DNA of 64,000 nucleotides from Escherichia ruysiae (GTDB lineage: Bacteria; Pseudomonadota; Gammaproteobacteria; Enterobacterales; Enterobacteriaceae). The notes below the pieces were generated by a model. That model saw only the letters and a list, made by a program, of their open reading frames with translations. It searched no databases and had not been told where the DNA came from. The stretch lies in the NCBI RefSeq assembly GCF_902498915.1, contig NZ_CABVLQ010000001.1; one strand, given 5' to 3'. Each line of letters begins with the position of its first letter. Within the stretch, counting starts at the first letter, position 1. The translations under genes and the position numbers were made by a program. This document shows positions 37,432 through 47,123 of this stretch, in pieces.

Positions 37432-38442
37432 TTAGCGGCGGAAATCAATCACCATACGGCCACGGATTTTGCCTTCTTCCATCTCGGTAAAGATGGTGTT
37501 GATGTCCGCTAACGGACGCAGGGCGACTTTCGGCACCACTTTGCCTTCGGCGGCAAACTGGAAGGCTTCAGTTAAATCCTGGCGCGTGCCGACCAGCGAA
37601 CCGACCACTTCAATACCATCCAGCACAAGACGTGGGATATCCAGGCTCATAGACTCCGGCGGCAGACCGACAGCCACAACACGACCGCCTGCACGGACAG
37701 CATCAACTGCCGAGTTAAACGCAGCTTTAGCTACTGCTGTTACCACCGCAGCGTGAGCGCCACCGGTTTTCTCCTGCACAATTTTGGCGGCGTCTTCGGT
37801 GCGTGAGTTAATCGCTAAATCTGCCCCCATTTCAGTCGCCAGTTTTAACTGCTCATCATTGACATCAATGGCGATCACTTTGGCGTTAAAGACATTCTTC
37901 GCGTATTGCAGGGCGAGGTTACCCAGACCGCCAAGACCGTAGATAGCAATCCACTGACCGGGACGAATTTTTGACAGTTTAACCGCTTTGTAGGTGGTGA
38001 CCCCCGCACAGGTAATGCTGCTGGCCGCCGCCGAATCCAGGCCATCTGGCACTTTTACCGCGTAATCGGCGACCACGATGCACTCTTCCGCCATCCCGCC
38101 ATCAACGCTGTATCCGGCATTTTTAACTGAACGGCAGAGCGTTTCGTTACCACTGTTACAGTATTCGCAATGACCGCATCCTTCGTAAAACCACGCTACG
38201 CTGGCACGATCGCCTGGTTTTAATGAGGTGACACCTGGGCCAACTTCTGCTACCACACCGATGCCTTCATGGCCCAGAATTACGCCGGTTTTGTCACCAA
38301 AATCGCCATTCTTAACATGAAGATCGGTATGACATACACCACAACACTCCATTTTCAGCAGGGCTTCGCCATGTTTCAGTGAGCGCAGTGTTTTATCCGT
38401 AACGTCAACATGATGATCCTTCGTAACAACTGCAGCCTTCAT
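37432..38442 (-). CDS. adhP: Zinc-dependent alcohol dehydrogenase (ethanol-active, propanol-preferring)
   Basis: Medium-chain NAD-dependent dehydrogenase, 336 residues from the ATG at 38442 (MKAAVVTKDHH), with GGAGGA upstream; a further ATG ten codons earlier is weaker. Catalytic zinc ligands are in CGVCHTDLH and GHEGIG. Structural zinc cysteines are in CGHCEYCNSGNETLC. The Rossmann loop is GLGGLGNLALQ. Confidence 0.95.
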   Translation of the reverse strand: MKAAVVTKDHHVDVTDKTLRSLKHGEALLKMECCGVCHTDLHVKNGDFGDKTGVILGHEGIGVVAEVGPGVTSLKPGDRASVAWFYEGCGHCEYCNSGNETLCRSVKNAGYSVDGGMAEECIVVADYAVKVPDGLDSAAASSITCAGVTTYKAVKLSKIRPGQWIAIYGLGGLGNLALQYAKNVFNAKVIAIDVNDEQLKLATEMGADLAINSRTEDAAKIVQEKTGGAHAAVVTAVAKAAFNSAVDAVRAGGRVVAVGLPPESMSLDIPRLVLDGIEVVGSLVGTRQDLTEAFQFAAEGKVVPKVALRPLADINTIFTEMEEGKIRGRMVIDFRR

Positions 38443-38540
38443 AGTTCCTCCTTTTCGGATGATGTTCTGCATAGCAGGTGAGGCAAATGAGATTTATTCG
38501 CCACCACCCAGTATGGATGAGATCTGAAAAAGGGAGAGGA

Positions 38541-38569
38541 AAATTGCCCGGTAGCCTTCACTACCGGGC
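38541..38569 (-). terminator. Rho-independent terminator after maeA
   Basis: GCCCGGTAG (38546-38554) pairs with CTACCGGGC (38561-38569) with a 6-base loop; on the minus strand it is followed by AATTTT. Confidence 0.85.
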
Positions 38570-38575
38570 GCAGGC

Positions 38576-40273
38576 TTAGATGGAGGTACGGCGGTAGTCG
38601 CGGTATTCGGCTTGCCAGAAATTATCGTCAATGGCTTGTTGCAAAGCTTCGGCAGACGTTTTCACCGCCACGCCTTGCTGCTGCGCCATTTTGCCAACCG
38701 CAAACGCAATTGCGCGGGAGACTTTCTGAATATCTTTTAGTTCCGGTAGTACCAGACCTTCGCCGTTCAGGACCAGCGGCGAATACTGAGCAAGCGTTTC
38801 ACTTGCCGACATCAGCATCTCATCGGTGATACGTGACGCGCCGGAAGCAATAACACCCAGCCCAATGCCCGGGAAAATAAAGGCGTTGTTACACTGGGCG
38901 ATAGGGTAGATTTTATCTTTCCATACCACTGGATTAAACGGGCTGCCAGTGGCGACCAGCGCGTTACCTTCGGTCCAGGCGATAATGTCCTGCGGTGTGG
39001 CTTCCACGCGTGACGTCGGGTTAGACAGCGGCATCACGATCGGACGCGGACAGTGTTTATGCATCTCACGGATGATCTCTTCCGTAAACAGCCCGGTCTG
39101 TCCTGAGACGCCAATCAGAATATCTGGTTTTACATTGCGCACCACATCCAGCAGTGACAGCACATCGCTGTCGGTATCCCAGTCACTAAGATTTTCGCGT
39201 TTCTGCACCAGTTTGGTCTGGAAAGGCAGTAGGTTTGGCATCTTGTCGGTGAGCAGACCAAAGCGATCGACCATAAACACTTTCTGTCGCGCCGCTTCTT
39301 CGCTTAATCCTTCGCGCTGGGTCTGGGCGATAATCATTTCGGCAATGCCGCATCCCGCTGAACCGGCGCCGAGGAAGACAATCTTTTTCTCGCTTAACTG
39401 ACCACCTGCTGCGCGGCTGGCTGCGATCAGTGTGCCGACCGTTACCGCTGCGGTGCCCTGAATGTCATCGTTAAAAGAACAAATTTCATGGCGATAGCGG
39501 TTAAGCAACGGCATCGCATTTTTTTGTGCAAAGTCTTCAAACTGCAGCAACACGTTCGGCCAGCGTTGCTTCACTGCCTGGATAAATTCGTCAACGAATT
39601 CATAGTATTCATCGTCAGTGATGCGCGGATTACGCCAGCCCATATACAACGGGTCGTTAAGCAGTTGCTGGTTGTTGGTGCCGACGTCTAGCACCACCGG
39701 AAGGGTATACGCCGGGCTGATGCCGCCACAGGCGGTATAGAGCGACAGTTTACCGATCGGAATACCCATCCCGCCGATGCCCTGGTCACCAAGACCCAGG
39801 ATACGTTCGCCATCCGTCACCACAATCACTTTAATATTATGGTTCGGCACGTTTTGCAGAATATCGTCCATATTGTGCCGGTTCTGGTAAGAGATAAACA
39901 CGCCGCGTGAACGGCGGTAGATCTCAGAAAAACGCTCACAGGCTGCGCCGACGGTTGGGGTATAAATAACAGGCATCATCTCATCAAGATGATTGTTTAC
40001 CAGACGGTAGAAGAGGGTTTCGTTAGTGTCCTGGATGTTACGCAGGTAGATGTGTTTGTCGATTTCGGTTTTGAATCCCTGATACTGGATCCATGCTCGT
40101 TCCGCTTGTTCTTCGATGGTTTCGACCACCTCCGGCAGTAACCCCAGCAGGTTGAAGTTACGGCGTTCTTCCATGCTGAAGGCGCTGCCTTTATTCAACA
40201 ACGGAAATTCCAGCAGTACAGGGCCAGCGTAAGGAATATAAAGCGAACGCTGTTTTTTTGTTTTTGGTTCCAT
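38576..40273 (-). CDS. maeA: NAD-linked malic enzyme
   Basis: Oxidative decarboxylation of malate to pyruvate with NAD (formerly sfcA). 565 residues from the ATG at 40273 (MEPKTKKQRSLYIPYAG). The catalytic tyrosine region IYTPTVG, the metal-binding FNDDIQGTAAV and the dinucleotide loop FLGAGSAGCGIAE are all visible. Confidence 0.95.
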   Translation of the reverse strand: MEPKTKKQRSLYIPYAGPVLLEFPLLNKGSAFSMEERRNFNLLGLLPEVVETIEEQAERAWIQYQGFKTEIDKHIYLRNIQDTNETLFYRLVNNHLDEMMPVIYTPTVGAACERFSEIYRRSRGVFISYQNRHNMDDILQNVPNHNIKVIVVTDGERILGLGDQGIGGMGIPIGKLSLYTACGGISPAYTLPVVLDVGTNNQQLLNDPLYMGWRNPRITDDEYYEFVDEFIQAVKQRWPNVLLQFEDFAQKNAMPLLNRYRHEICSFNDDIQGTAAVTVGTLIAASRAAGGQLSEKKIVFLGAGSAGCGIAEMIIAQTQREGLSEEAARQKVFMVDRFGLLTDKMPNLLPFQTKLVQKRENLSDWDTDSDVLSLLDVVRNVKPDILIGVSGQTGLFTEEIIREMHKHCPRPIVMPLSNPTSRVEATPQDIIAWTEGNALVATGSPFNPVVWKDKIYPIAQCNNAFIFPGIGLGVIASGASRITDEMLMSASETLAQYSPLVLNGEGLVLPELKDIQKVSRAIAFAVGKMAQQQGVAVKTSAEALQQAIDDNFWQAEYRDYRRTSI

Positions 40274-40366
40274 GTCACTCACTCTTTTTTGAATATCCAT
40301 CCCTGGGGTGCTTTTATCGTCTTTGCTTTACCGCCAGGGCGTCGCCCCCAAGTATAAAGCAGATAA

Positions 40367-40400
40367 AAACAAAAACACCATTGCGCAGGCAATGGTGTTT
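40367..40400 (-). terminator. Rho-independent terminator after sra
   Basis: AAACACCATTGC (40373-40384) pairs with GCAATGGTGTTT (40389-40400), a 12-bp stem with a 4-base loop; on the minus strand it ends in a T-rich run. Confidence 0.87.
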
Positions 40401-40429
40401 AATCGTCATTGAGGACTGATTGTTAAGGA

Positions 40430-40567
40430 TTACTTTTCAGCGGGGCGTTTTCTGCCGGTTGGGTTATTTACCACGCTGGATTTGTCACCTTCGGTAACTA
40501 TTTTGCGCTGGTTAGAAATTTTATGATCCAGTCCAAGAATATGACGTGCCTGACGGTTCGATTTCAT
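40430..40567 (-). CDS. sra: Stationary-phase ribosome-associated protein Sra (45 aa)
   Basis: The minus strand encodes 45 residues starting [16 protein letters not shown] and ending [11 protein letters not shown]. This is the very basic 30S-associated protein Sra (RpsV, S22), abundant in stationary phase. AGGAGTAC precedes the start on its strand. It is too short for most ORF callers. Confidence 0.93.
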
Positions 40568-40668
40568 TTGTACTCCTCAATCCTGTTGCTAGTTTTAAGG
40601 ACAACATCGCCGTAGCGAAGAAACACGTGCTAAACCCCTAAATTAGGTTGCCGATCAAGCATAGCAGC

Positions 40669-40884
40669 TTAAAGCATAGGGTGCTGGCCACTGACCACAT
40701 AATTGATCGTTTGCTGGTAGATATCACTGAGGATGTCGTTATCAGAAGCTTCCACCCATTTGGTCAGCTCCATGAGAATGTCATCTTCAGTGACAACACC
40801 GTGCTCTGCCCGAAGGCCTTGCTCAATGGCATTAACCAGAGCGGGTTCTGCTGTTGAATTTTCTGCCTGATAATAAGTAAACAT
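40669..40884 (-). CDS. bdm: Biofilm-dependent modulation protein Bdm
   Basis: 71-residue acidic, helical protein controlled by osmolarity and Rcs in K-12. Start at 40884 (MFTYYQAENS) has GGAGAATCACT upstream on its strand; a longer frame from 40947 is not conserved. The bdm mRNA is a known RNase III target. Confidence 0.9.
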   Translation of the reverse strand: MFTYYQAENSTAEPALVNAIEQGLRAEHGVVTEDDILMELTKWVEASDNDILSDIYQQTINYVVSGQHPML

Positions 40885-41192
40885 AGTGATTCTCCGTGTC
40901 TGTGTATTTATGGTGTCTGCTACGGATCGCAGATTTATAAAGCACATTCAGCATGGCAAATATTTGCCGCTTCGTTGTTAAGATTAGTCCTGGTTGATGT
41001 GTTTTATATTTTAACTGCATGATATTCATGACTATTGTTATTGGCATTCGTTGCTTGATATTGCTGCAATATCTTTTAAACCATATATTCCCCGCCTTCT
41101 GTTGTGGTAATTTTATTTAAGTTCGGAGGTAATATTTTCGCCGGATTTTATTCGGAATATCCTGCTTATCCTCGTGCTGTTTCTCACGTAGT

Positions 41193-41199
41193 CTATAAT
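41193..41199 (+). promoter_or_regulatory. Putative RpoS-type -10 element for osmC
   Basis: CTATAAT, about 30 bp before the osmC ATG, fits the RpoS-preferred extended -10; osmC is a known RpoS and osmotic-stress gene. Confidence 0.55.
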
Positions 41200-41228
41200 T
41201 TCCTTTTTAAGCCCACAGGAGAGCAACA

Positions 41229-41660
41229 ATGACAATCCATAAGAAAGGTCAGGCACACTGGGAAGGCGATATCAAACGCGGGAAGGGAACAGTATCCACC
41301 GAGAGCGGCGTGCTGAACCAACAGCCGTATGGGTTTAACACGCGTTTTGAAGGCGAAAAAGGAACCAACCCTGAAGAATTGATTGGCGCTGCACATGCCG
41401 CTTGTTTCTCGATGGCGCTTTCATTAATGCTGGGGGAAGCGGGATTCACGCCAACATCGATTGATACCACTGCCGATGTATCGCTGGATAAAGTCGATGC
41501 TGGTTTCGCGATTACCAAAATCGCACTGAAGAGTGAAGTTGCCGTACCGGGTATTGATGCCTCAACCTTTGACGGCATTATTCAGAAAGCAAAAGCCGGA
41601 TGCCCGGTTTCTCAGGTACTGAAAGCGGAAATTACGCTGGATTACCAGTTGAAAGCATAA
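41229..41660 (+). CDS. osmC: Osmotically inducible peroxiredoxin OsmC
   Basis: Lipoyl-dependent organic hydroperoxide peroxidase, 143 residues. The two redox cysteines are in GAAHAACFSMAL and KAGCPVSQVL. The ATG is preceded by ACAGGAGAGCA. A 9-bp hairpin follows. Confidence 0.95.
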   Translation: MTIHKKGQAHWEGDIKRGKGTVSTESGVLNQQPYGFNTRFEGEKGTNPEELIGAAHAACFSMALSLMLGEAGFTPTSIDTTADVSLDKVDAGFAITKIALKSEVAVPGIDASTFDGIIQKAKAGCPVSQVLKAEITLDYQLKA

Positions 41661-41666
41661 GTACTC

Positions 41667-41689
41667 GCCGGATGATGTTGTCATCCGGC
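41667..41689 (+). terminator. Hairpin after osmC
   Basis: GCCGGATGA (41667-41675) pairs with TCATCCGGC (41681-41689) around TGTTG; REP-like composition, weak U-run. Confidence 0.6.
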
Positions 41690-41970
41690 AAGCATTTACA
41701 CCAATATTTTCTGATTATCTCAATGAAATCTCGCATTTAAACGGCATCGTCATTCTTTTCGTTATTCCCGCCTGTTCCCGAACAATCATTATTGCATCAG
41801 GTTGTAAACTCCTATTTCGTTCAGAATAACAGTAAAACTCTGTTTATTTATGTTCTCTGTTTGATGGTGAGAAACATTTATGGCATTGTAAGATTCAGTT
41901 GATTTAATTAATTTGAATTAGTTAAATTTAATTAATGAGCTAATTAACATTGTTTAATAAGGATGAAACT
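41690..41970. other. AT-rich leader region of the omptin gene
   Basis: About 280 bp, strongly AT-rich from 41810 onward (repeated AATTTAATTAATTTG-like runs), with no ORF or RNA gene that I can support. It probably holds the omptin promoter and the junction with sequence foreign to K-12. AAGGA at about 41959 is the ribosome binding site. Confidence 0.5.
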
Positions 41971-42894
41971 ATGTTGATGAAAAAGGTCTCTTTTGCTATT
42001 GCTTTAATTTCTCTAAGTCAGTATGCAAGCGCATCTTCAGAATTTAATTTCTTATCTGACAATGTTTTTGGTGATGCTTCTCTTTCATTTCTGAATGGTG
42101 AGTCAGGTGAGTTTGTTTATAGCGATGGCGGTAAACTTAGCCAACTGGACTGGAAAATTCAAAATACCCCCATTATTAAAATGGGGCTAACCTGGGATGC
42201 AATCTCATGGCTGACGCTTAATGCTAAAGGCTGGACGACGATTGCGTCTGCCGGTACGCTAATGGATGATTATGACTGGCTGGAGCCGGGGCAGCACCAC
42301 TGGAGCGATTGGTCACATCACCCGGCAACGCGGTTGAATTTTGCAAATCAGTTTGATCTCAATATGACAGGTTGGTTTTTAACGGATCCGAGTTACCAAC
42401 TCGGCGCTATGTTAGGCTATCAGGAGACGCGTTTCAGTTGGCTGGCGAAAGGAGGTTACTATAGTTATGATAATGGTGCCGACACTGGAGATATTCCTCA
42501 TGACCAAAGAGTTATTGGCTACCAACAAAAATTCAGTGCGCCTTATTTAGGTCTTTCTGGTAAATATGTCTATCATGATTTTGATATTATTGCTCAATTT
42601 AAATATAGCGCCTGGGGAGAAGGGAAAGGAACAGATCAGCATTATTTGCGCAACATTACATTTAAAGATAAAGTATCCAACCAAAAATATTATTCAGGTC
42701 TTATTAATGCGGGGTATAACATTAACTCACAGGCGCGGATTTTCACAGAAATATCATGGAGTAGATTCTCTAATGATATTGGTAACACAGTAATTTCTTA
42801 TAAAGACAAGGGTGAAAGCGTAAAAGAGAAAGATTCGCCAGGGATGCAAAACTATAATTACATTATTGGCGCGGGCATTCAGTACAAATTTTAA
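41971..42894 (+). CDS. Omptin-family outer-membrane protease
   Basis: Ten-stranded beta-barrel aspartyl-type endoprotease on the cell surface, cleaving near basic residues in host peptides and proteins. 307 residues from ATG 41971; signal peptide ends at ASA-S (about residue 22). The catalytic Asp pair is Asp100 and Asp102 (MDDYDW), and the Asp-His pair is Asp222 and His224 (GTDQHY). SQLDWK, GWTT, GYQETRFSW and the C-terminal aromatic IQYKF also match OmpT, so it is probably active. It resembles but is clearly not OmpT itself; which omptin (OmpP- or ArlC-like) cannot be decided here. It occupies the place of the K-12 ddp operon between osmC and dosP and is AT-rich. Confidence 0.9.
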   Translation: MLMKKVSFAIALISLSQYASASSEFNFLSDNVFGDASLSFLNGESGEFVYSDGGKLSQLDWKIQNTPIIKMGLTWDAISWLTLNAKGWTTIASAGTLMDDYDWLEPGQHHWSDWSHHPATRLNFANQFDLNMTGWFLTDPSYQLGAMLGYQETRFSWLAKGGYYSYDNGADTGDIPHDQRVIGYQQKFSAPYLGLSGKYVYHDFDIIAQFKYSAWGEGKGTDQHYLRNITFKDKVSNQKYYSGLINAGYNINSQARIFTEISWSRFSNDIGNTVISYKDKGESVKEKDSPGMQNYNYIIGAGIQYKF

Positions 42895-42932
42895 TATAGC
42901 ATCGGGCGAATGGCGGAATATGAATACGTGAA

Positions 42933-42958
42933 ATCTTGCCCGCCTGCGCGGGCAAGAT
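42933..42958. terminator. Hairpin between omptin gene and dosP
   Basis: ATCTTGCCCGC (42933-42943) pairs with GCGGGCAAGAT (42948-42958), 11 bp with a 4-base loop, between two convergent genes. Confidence 0.75.
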
Positions 42959-42961
42959 GTA

Positions 42962-45367
42962 CTAAGCGTCGATTTGAAGCGGTAGCGTAGTAGACATCCA
43001 GCCAGGGATCTCCTCAGCGGGCAAAGGACGTGAGAAGAAATAGCCCTGAATCACGGGGCAGTGAATCTTGCGTAACATCTCAAACTGTTCTTTCGTTTCC
43101 ACACCTTCTGCCACTACGGTTAAGTTCAGGCTTTGCCCAATGCTGGTAATGGCTTCTAATAAGGCACGGATGCGTTTTTCGCTCAGGCAACGATCGACAA
43201 AACTTTTATCGATTTTAATTTCCGTTACCGGCAGGCTGACTAAGCGTGACAGGCCGGAAAAGCCTGTACCGAAATCGTCGACAGATAAACCTACGCCCAT
43301 ATCCCGCAGGATCTGGATGCGTTTAAAGATCTCCGTATCGTGTTCCATCATCATGCTTTCAGTGATTTCCACCGTCAGCTGGTGGCCGTCAATCTGCCAG
43401 GCTTCCATCGCATCGCAAACCTGATTGGGTAGCTGATTACTGCGAAAATGCAGCGCAGATAAGTTTACGGATAACGCCGGGATATGAATATTCTGGCTTC
43501 GCCATTCTGCTAACTGGCGACAGGCTTCAGCAATTACCCAACGACCAATATTTTCAATTTCACCAATCTCTTCTGCGAGGGGAATAAACCGGGAAGGGGG
43601 AACATGTCCATGCTGCGGGTCATACCAGCGAGCAAGAGCTTCAATACCATACAGTTCGCCCGTTTCGGCGAAGATCTGCGGCTGGTAAACCAGCTTCAAC
43701 TGGTTGTTGCTGATTGCTTCTTTCAGCGCCGCGCCTAATATCAACCGCTCTTTAACCATCTCGTTCATTGTCGGGCTAAAGAACTGCCAGCCGTTACCGC
43801 CGTTTTTGCGAATGAAATCCATCGCATTGTGGGCGGTAGAAAGCAGGTAGTCACGGTTTTTGCCAACGTCGTAACTGATACCAATACTTAAGGTTAAAGG
43901 AAAAGGCTGATTGTCAATGATGACCGGTTTGCTAACGACGTTGCGTAGCTCATCAGCGATTTGGGTAATGTTGCTGACTTCATCCTCCAGACTAATGAGG
44001 ACAAACTGTGCACCTTCAACGCGGCAGAGATACTGGTCGGGTTTGAGTTTTTCGCGAAAGCGATTAACGACTTCTAACAATGCCTGATCGGCCCACGCAT
44101 AGCCGAGGCTGTCGATCACATCCTGAATATGGTCGACGCCAATAAGATAAACCACCGGAGATACAGCTCTATCGACAAGGTCATCGAGGTAATTGTGCAG
44201 ATTATTGCGATTTGGCAGACCGGTCATCGGATCAAACTGGATTAGCTGTTCGATGTGCTGGCGGCTTTTCTCCTGTTCCAGCGCCAGTGCGGCCATATGC
44301 TGGCTGATGTCTGCCACGCGTTCGACAAATGCACTGGTTTCTGTCCCTGCAGCCGTCTTGATTTGCAGAACTCCCGCTGGTGCGCCATCGCGCTGGCGAA
44401 TGGTAACAGCCCAGCTTTGTGCATTCTTTACTTCTGTCCCATGAGAGGACGACGCCCAATGCACTGGCATCCCATTACGCAATGCATACAGTGACACATG
44501 CGATTCATGAAGAATGGCTTCAATATTACGGCAAATGATTTCACCCATTTCGTGAAACGGTGGGCTGCTGCACATGGCGGCGAGGATGTTGCCTTCCAGC
44601 TGGCGGATTTGCCGTTCTTCGGTGATATCTGAGAAGGTCATTACCAGATTTTGTAGATGAGCAAGCACGTCATAGACCGGACTGATAGACGCTTTAATCC
44701 AGATATTTTCACCCGTGCGCGTTAATAGCAAAAATTCATCTTGATCGCGGGAGGTTTTCCACAAAAGCTGCTGTAAGCGGATGCGGTTATCTGTCGGGTA
44801 TTCAGGAATGTTAAGCAGCGCATCGGGCTGCATACCGCTGGCTTCGCTGATGCAATAGCCGAACATTTCTGTAAACGCGCGATTGCACTGAACGATATGA
44901 CGCTCAGGATCAAGCACAATCACAGGTCGGTCGAGATGATCCACGGCAATGAGCAACTGCCGGGTCTGTTCTTTCTGCGCCATTTCAACGCTGGCATCTC
45001 GCACCAGCGCCAGGTAATAAATTTTCCCCTCGGCAGTCACTTTTGACAGGGCAAATCGTGTCCATATTTTACTGCCATCTTTTTTCTCCAGCTGCAATTC
45101 CCGGCTCATTCCTTCGACACGCGCTTTACCTCCTTCGCGGTTATGCCGGATGTATTCAGGGTGTGCTGGGCGCAAATTATGGGGAATCAGCATATCGATG
45201 TTATTGCCAATGACCTCTTCGCGTTTATATCCCCAAAGCTTCTCTGCAGCGGGGTTGAAAAACATGACTTCATCATTTTCGTTGATTAACACCGCGCCCA
45301 TCATATTTTGCTCAAGCGCGGGGAAAAAAATGCCGTCAGCGGCATTTTCTGCATCGGTTAGCTTCAT
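42962..45367 (-). CDS. dosP: Oxygen-sensing c-di-GMP phosphodiesterase DosP (PdeO)
   Basis: Heme-PAS sensor joined to an EAL phosphodiesterase that linearises c-di-GMP when O2 binds. 801 residues, two longer at the C-terminus than the K-12 form I recall. PAS-A (about 15-125) has the heme ligand His69 and distal Met87 with Arg89 two residues on. PAS-B follows, then a degenerate GGDEF domain (RVEGAQFVLI in place of GGDEF) and an intact EAL domain (YGIEALARW, NLSALHF, VDDFGTGFSG). It is immediately downstream of dosC, forming a synthesis/degradation pair. Confidence 0.95.
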   Translation of the reverse strand: MKLTDAENAADGIFFPALEQNMMGAVLINENDEVMFFNPAAEKLWGYKREEVIGNNIDMLIPHNLRPAHPEYIRHNREGGKARVEGMSRELQLEKKDGSKIWTRFALSKVTAEGKIYYLALVRDASVEMAQKEQTRQLLIAVDHLDRPVIVLDPERHIVQCNRAFTEMFGYCISEASGMQPDALLNIPEYPTDNRIRLQQLLWKTSRDQDEFLLLTRTGENIWIKASISPVYDVLAHLQNLVMTFSDITEERQIRQLEGNILAAMCSSPPFHEMGEIICRNIEAILHESHVSLYALRNGMPVHWASSSHGTEVKNAQSWAVTIRQRDGAPAGVLQIKTAAGTETSAFVERVADISQHMAALALEQEKSRQHIEQLIQFDPMTGLPNRNNLHNYLDDLVDRAVSPVVYLIGVDHIQDVIDSLGYAWADQALLEVVNRFREKLKPDQYLCRVEGAQFVLISLEDEVSNITQIADELRNVVSKPVIIDNQPFPLTLSIGISYDVGKNRDYLLSTAHNAMDFIRKNGGNGWQFFSPTMNEMVKERLILGAALKEAISNNQLKLVYQPQIFAETGELYGIEALARWYDPQHGHVPPSRFIPLAEEIGEIENIGRWVIAEACRQLAEWRSQNIHIPALSVNLSALHFRSNQLPNQVCDAMEAWQIDGHQLTVEITESMMMEHDTEIFKRIQILRDMGVGLSVDDFGTGFSGLSRLVSLPVTEIKIDKSFVDRCLSEKRIRALLEAITSIGQSLNLTVVAEGVETKEQFEMLRKIHCPVIQGYFFSRPLPAEEIPGWMSTTLPLQIDA

Positions 45368-45391
45368 GATTACCTCTGCATCCGGGTGAAT

Positions 45392-46774
45392 CTAAAGACT
45401 GGCTTTCCAGAGTTCAACACGGTTTCTACCTCGTCTTTTGGCGATATACAGAGCTTCGTCGGCTATTTGAATTAAACGTTCATAATCCGGATGTCCATTA
45501 AACATGGCGGCACCAATGGACAGAGAGAGGTAAATATCTTCGCCGTTTGCAGCTTTCAGTTTGGTTTTTTCTACCCGACTGCGAATACGTTCTGCGGTAC
45601 GTAAAGTGTCAGTTTCTGAGGCTTCCGTCAGTACAATGATAAATTCATCACCACCGTAGCGGAAAACATAATCACTACTACGGACGTTGTCGTAAAACGC
45701 CTGCGAGACTTTACGCAGAATTTCGTCGCCGGTGTTATGTCCCCATGTATCATTGATCTCTTTGAATTTATCAACATCGATGATGAGAACAGATAACGGC
45801 GTGCCAGCCCGATTGGCATGGGCAATTTCACGTTTGAAGATAGTCGGCAGGAAACGGCGGTTAAGTAGCTTAGTCAACACATCCATTCCCACTTCATGGC
45901 GAGAAACTTCTTCAAACAGTTCTCGCAATAAGGTTGTAATTTGCGATACGGTATTTCGTATCTGCAATAAAAACTTCACTCGCAGACTTTTGTTACTCAG
46001 ATTCTTGGCATGGAGTATTGTCTGATTAAAAACCCCGTCGAAATCCTGAATAAGGCGGGAGATATGACCGACTTCGGCAATACCGCTAAAATAATGCCGA
46101 CCTTTATGGTTAAACCATAAGCCAAAATCAGCCTGGCTTAACGGTAAGCTGCTGCCTAAATCAGAATCCAACAGGACTTTATAAATAACATCTAATTCCC
46201 ATGAAAGTAATGAGGCTATTTGCCGTTCTTTTTCTTCTTCGGCATTTTCAAGTAGTGAGAAGATACGATAATTCTCGTCTTCTTTAGCCGCACTACTGTC
46301 GCTAAAGGTAAACGCCCGGGTCATAACTTCCATGGCTATATCAATACTGTTAATCGAAAAATGATAAACCTGAAGTTTATCCGCTGGCGAATAATCAGAG
46401 GAAAATATCGCTGGATAGAGGATTTTCTTCAATACACGAAAACCCATCTCAACGATTTCTACGGGAATGCCAATACGGGCATGTACTTCGGCCACGGTAT
46501 GTTGGATTTGTATAAGCCTATCAACATCGTCCGCTTGCGCAGAGAGCACATCGATAATCCATGTTTCCAGAGCACTTTTAAGTTGCCTTTCAACCTGTTC
46601 GTTACTCAAAAACTCTTCGGCATGTGGGTCTGTGCGTACAATACGATAAAACTCATTGCTCAGGTAATGGGCATGTGCAACAGCAATTTCTGCGGCTTTA
46701 GCGCGAATGAGAGGGGAAGCCTGGGTAACTAATCCAGTCCACTCATCTTTCATTCTTTTAAAGTACATCTCCAT
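45392..46774 (-). CDS. dosC: Globin-coupled diguanylate cyclase DosC (DgcO)
   Basis: Oxygen-responsive c-di-GMP synthase, 460 residues. Globin sensor (about 1-155) with proximal heme ligand His98 in HTVAEVHARIG; a middle helical domain; GGDEF domain (about 295-460) with intact RYGGDEFII and LTKLLNRRFLP. The dosP start lies 24 bp after its stop. The pair controls c-di-GMP locally, including on RNA-degradosome-bound PNPase in K-12. Confidence 0.95.
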   Translation of the reverse strand: MEMYFKRMKDEWTGLVTQASPLIRAKAAEIAVAHAHYLSNEFYRIVRTDPHAEEFLSNEQVERQLKSALETWIIDVLSAQADDVDRLIQIQHTVAEVHARIGIPVEIVEMGFRVLKKILYPAIFSSDYSPADKLQVYHFSINSIDIAMEVMTRAFTFSDSSAAKEDENYRIFSLLENAEEEKERQIASLLSWELDVIYKVLLDSDLGSSLPLSQADFGLWFNHKGRHYFSGIAEVGHISRLIQDFDGVFNQTILHAKNLSNKSLRVKFLLQIRNTVSQITTLLRELFEEVSRHEVGMDVLTKLLNRRFLPTIFKREIAHANRAGTPLSVLIIDVDKFKEINDTWGHNTGDEILRKVSQAFYDNVRSSDYVFRYGGDEFIIVLTEASETDTLRTAERIRSRVEKTKLKAANGEDIYLSLSIGAAMFNGHPDYERLIQIADEALYIAKRRGRNRVELWKASL

Positions 46775-47123
46775 AATTCAGCCCCTTATACGACTGGAAA
46801 GGCAGATGGGATCGAAAAACGAAACGCAACATACTGGACAGACTTATCGCACCATATTCTCCTGAAATATGAGGATATAATGAAAAGAAATAAACGAATT
46901 AGACAGTTTTAATCTACGCTACTGTTCTTCTGAAGAGTATAGCCCATCGTGATTATTTTTCGGTGGTGACGAATATCGTATTGTTTTTCATGTTGATACT
47001 AATTAATCAGAGGATTGTAGCAATTTGCTTATATGGAAATAATTTTATTTAAGAGGTTACGGCATTTTGCAGGGTGACAAGCCGGTGCTTACATCACCGG
47101 CATGACACAGTAAAAGAGGGCGT
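46775..47123. other. Intergenic region between digH and dosC
   Basis: Holds the upstream region of dosC (right-to-left transcription) and the end of digH. A GCCGGTG/CACCGGC hairpin at 47081-47101 may terminate digH. I see no ORF, repeat or RNA gene. Confidence 0.5.
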
